From positions 806,001-870,000 of the forward strand of contig CAWJCN010000001.1 in NCBI GenBank assembly GCA_963841415.1: a stretch of 64,000 nucleotides of DNA. The letters run 5' to 3'. Each line of letters opens with the position of its first letter. The stretch's first letter is position 1. Both the position numbers and the translations under genes were made by a program. Of the stretch, positions 59,182-64,000 are shown piece after piece. The notes under the pieces were generated by a model. It was not told the DNA's origin and made no database searches. It saw only the letters and a list, made by a program, of their open reading frames with translations. This DNA is from DASUAS01 sp963841415 (GTDB lineage: Bacteria; Actinomycetota; Acidimicrobiia; IMCC26256; DASPTH01).

Positions 59182-60635
59182 CGGCGACTGCAGAACTCGG
59201 TGTCGCGCTCGTAGAGCGTGATCCGGTCGCCGAACGTCACCGGGTGGAAGCCCTTCGCGGCGAGCGCGTCGGCGAGGCCCGGGAGACGCCCGAAGTGCGT
59301 GGGTGACGTCACGAGGACACCGCACACGTCGCCGGCCGAGGCCGCCTGCGTCAACGACTTCGTCGTGATCTCGCCGTCGTCGATGCGCTGGTACGAGGTG
59401 TCGGCGAGCCAACCTGGCGTGTCGTGGCCCGACCGCCAGACGAACCCGGGATCGTCGCTCACGAACTGCGCGTCGGACGGGAAGCCGCGCAGGTGGTGGA
59501 CCAGTGCGGCCTGCTCGCCCGTGTAGCCGTCGGGCCAGAGGATCGACGTGTTGCTCACGATGGCGAACGGCACCGTGACGACGCCTGCGACCACGAGCAC
59601 CTTCCACGACGGCGGCCGGAGCGCAACGAGGAGCGCGAGCGGTGGTACCAGATGTGCGACGTGCGCGCGCCACATGGCCGGCTCCCAGACCAGCAGCGCG
59701 ACCAGCATCGCGATCCAGAGCACGAGGAACACGACCGCGACGGTGAGCATGCGATCGCCAGGTCTCCCCGCGCGTCTGCGGACCACGAATCGCACGACGA
59801 ACGTGACCGCGGCGATTGCGAGCGCGACGACGACGAGCTTGTCGCGGTCCCAGAGCGTGTCGAGGATCTTGCGGAAGGCGCCCGCGTGGCTCTCGGCGCG
59901 TCGGGCGTCCTGGTGATAGGTGTACGACTGCTCCCACACGTCGGCGAGGCCGAACGGCAGCGCGGCCACCACGTACACCGCGACCGCGATCCCGGCCGAC
60001 ACCGCCGCGTCGCGCACCCGCCGGTGCGAGAGCAGCACGACGAGTCCGGCGATCACCACTGCCGGCACCGACAACGCCTTGATCGAGATCGCGGCGCCCG
60101 CCGCGAGACCCATCCACGCCGCGGTGCCGAGGCGCGGGTCGTCGCGGTAGCGAAGCGCGAACGCCACCGCGAGCACCGAGAGCGCGAGGGACGGGCCGTC
60201 CGCGTTGACCGGCACCGTGACCCAGAGGATCGAGCCACTCGTCGTCACGAGTCCTGCCGCGAGCAACGCGTTCCCGCGTGTCGTCAGGCGTCGCGCGCAC
60301 GCGTACACCGCGATCGTGAGCAGCACGCCCGCGGCCACGCTGAGCAGGCGCGGTGCGTCGAGCGTGCGCAGACCGACGAGATCGGCCACCCACACCAACG
60401 GCAGGAACACCGGTCCTTGGCTCGAGAAGATGTCGCGGAACGGCAGCTCGCCGTTGCGCATCGCTCGAGCCGACGACGCGAACACACCGTCGTCGAACAC
60501 CAGCGACTTCGAGGCGTTGAACGCGGGCAGCCGGATCAGGATTGTCGCGATCGCGAGCACCGCGGCGTCGGCTCGCCAGTGCGCGAACCGCGAGCGAGCG
60601 ACCGGGGGAGCTTCCACCGACTCGACCCGGGTCAT
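59178..60635 (-). CDS. PMT/ArnT-like membrane glycosyltransferase
   Basis: About 485 residues from the ATG at 60635; the frame is open upstream but that part overlaps the pyrG promoter region. About ten transmembrane helices. The first loop has FDDGVFASSARAM, like the acidic catalytic loop of GT39/GT83 enzymes that use polyprenyl-linked sugars, and a second loop has PVNADGPSLALSVLAVA. The C-terminal 110 residues are a soluble domain (DAQFVSDDPGFVW). Donor and acceptor are unknown. Together with the GT4-type gene this suggests envelope glycan work. Confidence 0.78.
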   Translation of the reverse strand: MTRVESVEAPPVARSRFAHWRADAAVLAIATILIRLPAFNASKSLVFDDGVFASSARAMRNGELPFRDIFSSQGPVFLPLVWVADLVGLRTLDAPRLLSVAAGVLLTIAVYACARRLTTRGNALLAAGLVTTSGSILWVTVPVNADGPSLALSVLAVAFALRYRDDPRLGTAAWMGLAAGAAISIKALSVPAVVIAGLVVLLSHRRVRDAAVSAGIAVAVYVVAALPFGLADVWEQSYTYHQDARRAESHAGAFRKILDTLWDRDKLVVVALAIAAVTFVVRFVVRRRAGRPGDRMLTVAVVFLVLWIAMLVALLVWEPAMWRAHVAHLVPPLALLVALRPPSWKVLVVAGVVTVPFAIVSNTSILWPDGYTGEQAALVHHLRGFPSDAQFVSDDPGFVWRSGHDTPGWLADTSYQRIDDGEITTKSLTQAASAGDVCGVLVTSPTHFGRLPGLADALAAKGFHPVTFGDRITLYERDTEFCSRR

Positions 60636-60750
60636 CCCGGCACCGTATCCGTCATCGATCTGCCACCCGGTGCGCTCAGGGTGCGTCTGTCGTCGCAGGT
60701 CGTCTGGTACCGTCGCCGTCGGTCGGGAACATGCGGAGAAAGAGAAGGTC

Positions 60751-62406
60751 TTGGCGAAACACATCTTCGTGACCGGCGGCGTTGCGTCCAGCCTCGGGAA
60801 GGGCCTCACCGCCTCCTCGCTCGGGCGTCTCCTCAAGTCCCGCGGCCTCCGGGTCACCATGCAGAAGCTCGACCCCTACATCAACGTCGACCCCGGCACG
60901 ATGAACCCCTTCCAGCACGGCGAGGTGTTCGTCACCACCGACGGCGGCGAGACCGACCTCGACCTCGGTCACTACGAGCGATTCGTCGACGTCGAGCTCA
61001 CCCGCAACTCGAACGCGACCACCGGCTCGATCTACCAGGAGGTCCTCGCGAAGGAGCGGCGGGGCGCGTACCTCGGCCAGACCGTGCAGGTGATCCCGCA
61101 CATCACCGACGAGATCAAGGATCGCATCCTCGCGCTGGCCGCCGACGAAGACGTCGACATCGTGATCACCGAGATCGGCGGCACAGTCGGCGACATCGAG
61201 ATCCTGCCGTTTCTCGAGGCGATCCGGCAGTTCCGCAAAGACGTCGGCCGCGACAACGTGTTCTACGTGCACGTCACGCTGGTGCCGTTCATCGGTCCGT
61301 CAGGCGAGCAGAAGACCAAGCCCACGCAGCACTCGGTCACCGAGCTCCGCAGCCGGGGCATCCAGCCCGACGCAATCGTGTGCCGCTCCGACCGTCCGAT
61401 CCCCACACGGCTCAAGGAGAAGATCTCGCAGCTCTGCGACGTGCCCGAGGCGGGCATCGTGTCGTGCGTCGACGCGCCGTCGCTGTACGAGATCCCGCTG
61501 GTCCTGCACGACGAGGGTCTCGACGACTACATCTGCTCCACGCTCCACCTCGCCGATCGGGAGCCCGACCTCGCCAACTGGCGCGAGCTCGTGGCGCAGG
61601 TCGAAGCGGCCACCGAACCGGTGCGCATCGGCCTCGTGGGCAAATACGTCAACCTTCCCGACGCCTATCTCTCGGTGGCCGAAGCGCTCAAGCACGGCGG
61701 CTACGCGTGCGGCGCGCAGGTCGAGATCGACTGGATCGCCTCCGACGACACCGAGGGCCTGCTCGCCGAGGGCCGCCTCGGCGATCTCGACGGCATCGTG
61801 ATCCCCGGCGGGTTCGGGTTCCGCGGCATCGAGGGCAAGATCGCGGCGGCCGGCTTCGCGCGCGAGCACGGGGTCCCGTTCCTCGGGCTGTGTCTGGGCA
61901 TGCAGTGCGCGGTGATCGAGTTCGCGCGCGACGAGTGCGGCCTGGCAGGCGCCAACTCGAGCGAGTTCGACCCGCACACCCCGCACCCGGTCATCGACCT
62001 CATGGACACCCAGCGCAACGTCGTCGACAAGGGCGGCACGATGCGTCTCGGCGCGTACGCCGCGAAGCTGATGCCCGGATCCATCGTGCAGAAGGCCTAC
62101 GGCGAGGAAGTGATCTACGAGCGCCATCGCCACCGCTACGAGGTCAACAACAAGTACCGGTCGCGCCTGGAAGAGGCGGGCCTGGTGTGCTCGGGCACGT
62201 CACCCGACGACCGCCTCGTCGAGTTCGTCGAGCTGCCCGACCACCCGTTCTTCATGGGCACGCAGGCGCACCCGGAGTTCAAGAGCCGGCCCGACCGTCC
62301 GCACCCGCTGTTCGCCGCGTTCGTGCAGGCGGCGCGCGACCGGGCCGACGGCCGTCGCCCCCGCCTCCCGCTCCCGATCGACGAGCCCGCCGGCACCACC
62401 GGGTGA
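60751..62406 (+). CDS. pyrG: CTP synthase
   Basis: 551 residues. It begins at a TTG (60751), since no ATG or GTG is in frame where homology starts: KHIFVTGGVASSLGKG. The synthetase domain (about 1-270) has DPYINVDPGTMNPFQHGEVF (key residues Asp and the MNPFQHG loop) and TEIGGTVGDIE. The glutaminase domain has the nucleophile in GLCLGMQ and HPEFKSRP. It makes CTP from UTP and glutamine. GGAGAAAGAGAAGG lies just upstream. Its stop overlaps the NUDIX start. Same order as mycobacterial pyrG-Rv1700-xerD. Confidence 0.96.
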   Translation: MAKHIFVTGGVASSLGKGLTASSLGRLLKSRGLRVTMQKLDPYINVDPGTMNPFQHGEVFVTTDGGETDLDLGHYERFVDVELTRNSNATTGSIYQEVLAKERRGAYLGQTVQVIPHITDEIKDRILALAADEDVDIVITEIGGTVGDIEILPFLEAIRQFRKDVGRDNVFYVHVTLVPFIGPSGEQKTKPTQHSVTELRSRGIQPDAIVCRSDRPIPTRLKEKISQLCDVPEAGIVSCVDAPSLYEIPLVLHDEGLDDYICSTLHLADREPDLANWRELVAQVEAATEPVRIGLVGKYVNLPDAYLSVAEALKHGGYACGAQVEIDWIASDDTEGLLAEGRLGDLDGIVIPGGFGFRGIEGKIAAAGFAREHGVPFLGLCLGMQCAVIEFARDECGLAGANSSEFDPHTPHPVIDLMDTQRNVVDKGGTMRLGAYAAKLMPGSIVQKAYGEEVIYERHRHRYEVNNKYRSRLEEAGLVCSGTSPDDRLVEFVELPDHPFFMGTQAHPEFKSRPDRPHPLFAAFVQAARDRADGRRPRLPLPIDEPAGTTG

Positions 62407-62969
62407 CCGATGCCACCGATCTCGGCGGCGGCGGGTTCCGCGTCGTCGGCTCGGACACGCTCTGCGACGCCGGCTTCCTGCAGCTCGCGCGGTTGCGAGT
62501 GGTGGGGGAGGGCGGCGAGGAGTTCGACCGCCACGTCGTGCATCACCCCGGCGCGGTGGTGATCGTCCCGGTCATCGCCGGCGACGCCCTGCTCGTGCGC
62601 CAGTGGCGCGTCGCCACCGGGCGCGTGCTGCTCGAGGTGCCGGCCGGCAAGCGCGACGTGATCGGCGAAGCACCGGAAACCACGGCCAATCGTGAGCTCG
62701 AGGAGGAGGTCGGCTTCGTCGCCGGCCGCCTGGACCGTCTCTGCGAGTTCTACAACTCGCCCGGCTTCTGCGACGAGTACACCCACCTCTTCCTCGCCAC
62801 CGAGCTCGAGGAACGCACGCGCGGCGCGGTGAGCCACGAAGAGGCAGCGATGACCATCGAACGCGTCGCCCTCGACCGCGTCGACGACCTGATCGCTTCG
62901 GGCGAGCTCGTCGACGCGAAGAGCATCATCGGTCTCCTCCTGGCGCGTCGCTTCCTCGCGACGAAGTAG
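62403..62969 (+). CDS. NUDIX hydrolase (ADP-ribose pyrophosphatase-like)
   Basis: 188 residues from a GTG overlapping pyrG (GTGA). The NUDIX box is GKRDVIGEAPETTANRELEEEVGF by its key residues G, E, RE and EE; it has one more residue between the first G and E than the consensus, a variant seen in related actinobacterial proteins. VPVIAGDALLVRQWR and the downstream YNSPGFCDEYTHLFLA fit ADP-ribose pyrophosphatases. Likely removes ADP-ribose or similar nucleoside diphosphates. Confidence 0.9.
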   Translation: MTDATDLGGGGFRVVGSDTLCDAGFLQLARLRVVGEGGEEFDRHVVHHPGAVVIVPVIAGDALLVRQWRVATGRVLLEVPAGKRDVIGEAPETTANRELEEEVGFVAGRLDRLCEFYNSPGFCDEYTHLFLATELEERTRGAVSHEEAAMTIERVALDRVDDLIASGELVDAKSIIGLLLARRFLATK

Positions 62970-62976
62970 CGCGATC

Positions 62977-64000
62977 GTGGAGCGAGCGTCGCGAGGCGGG
63001 TATCCCGCCGAGCAGCGTGCGGGGCCTGAGCGGCCCGGCGCCACCGGTGCCAAGAGCGGACGGCAGGCCGACGAGCTCGACGGCCTGCTCGCGGAGCACG
63101 ACACCTGGTTGCGCGTCGAGCGGGGCCTCGCTCCCAACTCGCTGGCGGCGTACCGGCGCGATCTCCGCCGGTACGCCGACTACCTGCGTCGCCGCGGCGT
63201 GACCGGCGACGTCGCCAACGTCGACGAGCGCATCGTCGCCGGATACGTCGAGGAGCTCCAGGCCGCGCGCACCGACGACGGCCTCCGCCGCTACAAGGAG
63301 TCGTCCATCGCTCGTGCCCTTGCCGCGGTGCGGTCGTTCCACCGCTTCTGCGTGGAGGAAGGGCTGCTGAGCGCCGACCCCAGCGGCGACGTGGGCGCGC
63401 CCCGCGTCCCGCAGGGCATCCCCAAGGCGCTCACCGAAGCCGAGGTCGACGCCCTGCTCGGCGCAGTGCCCGGCGACGGCCCCCGTCCCCAGCGCGACCG
63501 CGCCATCCTCGAGCTCCTCTACGCCGGCGGGTTGCGCATCAGCGAGCTCGTGGGCCTCGACCTCGGCGACGTCGACCTCTACGACGGCCTGGTGCGCGTC
63601 TTCGGCAAGGGATCGAAGGAGCGCGTGGTCCCGCTCGGCCGTTCCGCGCGAGGCGATCGGCGACTACCTGACGACCGGCCGCACGGAGCTCGCGGGGCGA
63701 CCGCGCACGACCGCGCTGTTCCTCAACGCACGCGGCGGACGTCTCACGCGCCAGGGCGCGTGGCTGATCGTGCGCGCCGCGGGTGACCGGGCTGGGTTAC
63801 AAGGACGACTGTTCCCCCACGTGCTCCGGCACTCGTGCGCCACCCACATGCTCGACCATGGTGCCGACATCCGGGTCGTCCAGGAGCTGCTCGGACACGC
63901 GAGCCTCTCGACCACGCAGGTGTACACGAAGGTGTCGCCGGAGCGGCTGCGGGCGGTCTACGACGCTGCCCATCCGAGGGCCACGCGGTCCGGACAGCAC
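62977..64000 (+). CDS. xerD: Tyrosine recombinase XerD, frameshifted and cut by the window edge
   Basis: Resolves chromosome dimers at dif with XerC. The N-terminal SAM-like domain (LLAEHDTWLRVERGLAPNSLAAYRRDL) and the catalytic domain are present: the first Arg in YAGGLRISELVGLDL, Lys in GKGSKERVVPLG, then HVLRHSCATHML, LLGHASLSTTQVYTKV with the Tyr nucleophile. The frame breaks near 63640-63650 (one extra base, or two missing); the second frame then continues EAIGDYLTTGRTELAG to the edge. The first 25 codons overlap a palindromic repeat and may not be original coding sequence. Confidence 0.9.
62991..63015. repeat. REP-like palindrome (GGGTATCCC family), copy 3
   Basis: GGCGGG (62995-63000), TAT, CCCGCC (63004-63009), flanked by GCGAG and GAGCAGCG as in the other copies. 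It lies inside the predicted first codons of xerD. Confidence 0.75.

Noticed and set aside
59424..60700. Long plus-strand open frame opposite the PMT/ArnT-like gene
   Set aside because: Its translation is rich in Arg, His and Glu without family resemblance, while the minus strand encodes clear transmembrane helices; it is a shadow frame that happens to run into the NUDIX gene frame.

Overview
The window is 64 kb of high-GC actinobacterial chromosome. Gene order matches core actinobacterial blocks: priA-def-fmt-rsmB-rpe, the rib operon, infC-rpmI-rplT-tsnR-pheS-pheT, argCJBDFR-GH, and tlyA-nadK-recN-steA-mctB...pyrG-nudix-xerD. The 16S sequence, the frequent ATGA/GTGA/TGATG junctions and the many GTG starts suggest the class Acidimicrobiia; this is inferred without a database search. 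No phage, IS element, CRISPR array or tRNA gene was seen.

Layout: 1-5102 holds priA (cut by the left edge), def, fmt, rsmB, rpe and a mog/moaB gene. A zinc alcohol dehydrogenase follows. An FMN riboswitch (6586-6755) precedes ribD-ribE-ribBA-ribH-hisG and a small cold-shock-like gene. An aldo/keto reductase and a two-domain CMD protein converge on a GH15 glucoamylase/trehalase-like gene and a DUF1844 gene. The latter is divergent from infC-rpmI-rplT-tsnR-pheS-pheT. Next come a Clp-N/zinc-finger/NTF2-like fusion, a PAP2-type membrane protein, a PPOX-fold protein and a membrane J-domain protein. The arginine operon (24.6-33.2 kb) carries its own repressor gene argR and ends in a 3-methyladenine DNA glycosylase and tyrS. 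The rRNA operon runs from 35.35 to 42.73 kb, with promoter, 16S, a spacer without tRNA, 23S, 5S and a strong terminator. After it come a TPR protein, a DUF2867 protein, an SSB-like protein, korA-korB and a DUF1015 gene. The last block is tlyA-nadK-recN-steA-mctB, three envelope-type genes, pyrG, a NUDIX gene and xerD, which is cut by the right edge.

The most striking feature is the 23S rRNA gene. Three group I introns interrupt it within 28 nt of mature sequence, after the equivalents of E. coli U1923, U1931 and U1951. The exons between them are only 8 and 20 nt. The first two introns are near-identical in part of their core and each encodes a single-motif LAGLIDADG endonuclease whose frame runs through core elements. 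The third is a 307-nt ORF-less relative. All three lie in helix 69-71, inside or beside the sequence known as the I-CeuI recognition site.

Other points: an apparent AUA start codon for infC with a strong leader hairpin; a 22-codon degenerate copy of the mctB start sitting just before mctB; a palindromic repeat family with a GGGTATCCC centre; and five single-base frameshifts (argJ, argH, korA, a GT4-type gene and xerD). The frameshifts hit mostly essential or operon-internal genes and look more like base-calling errors than real decay. All frame statements here should be read with that error rate in mind.
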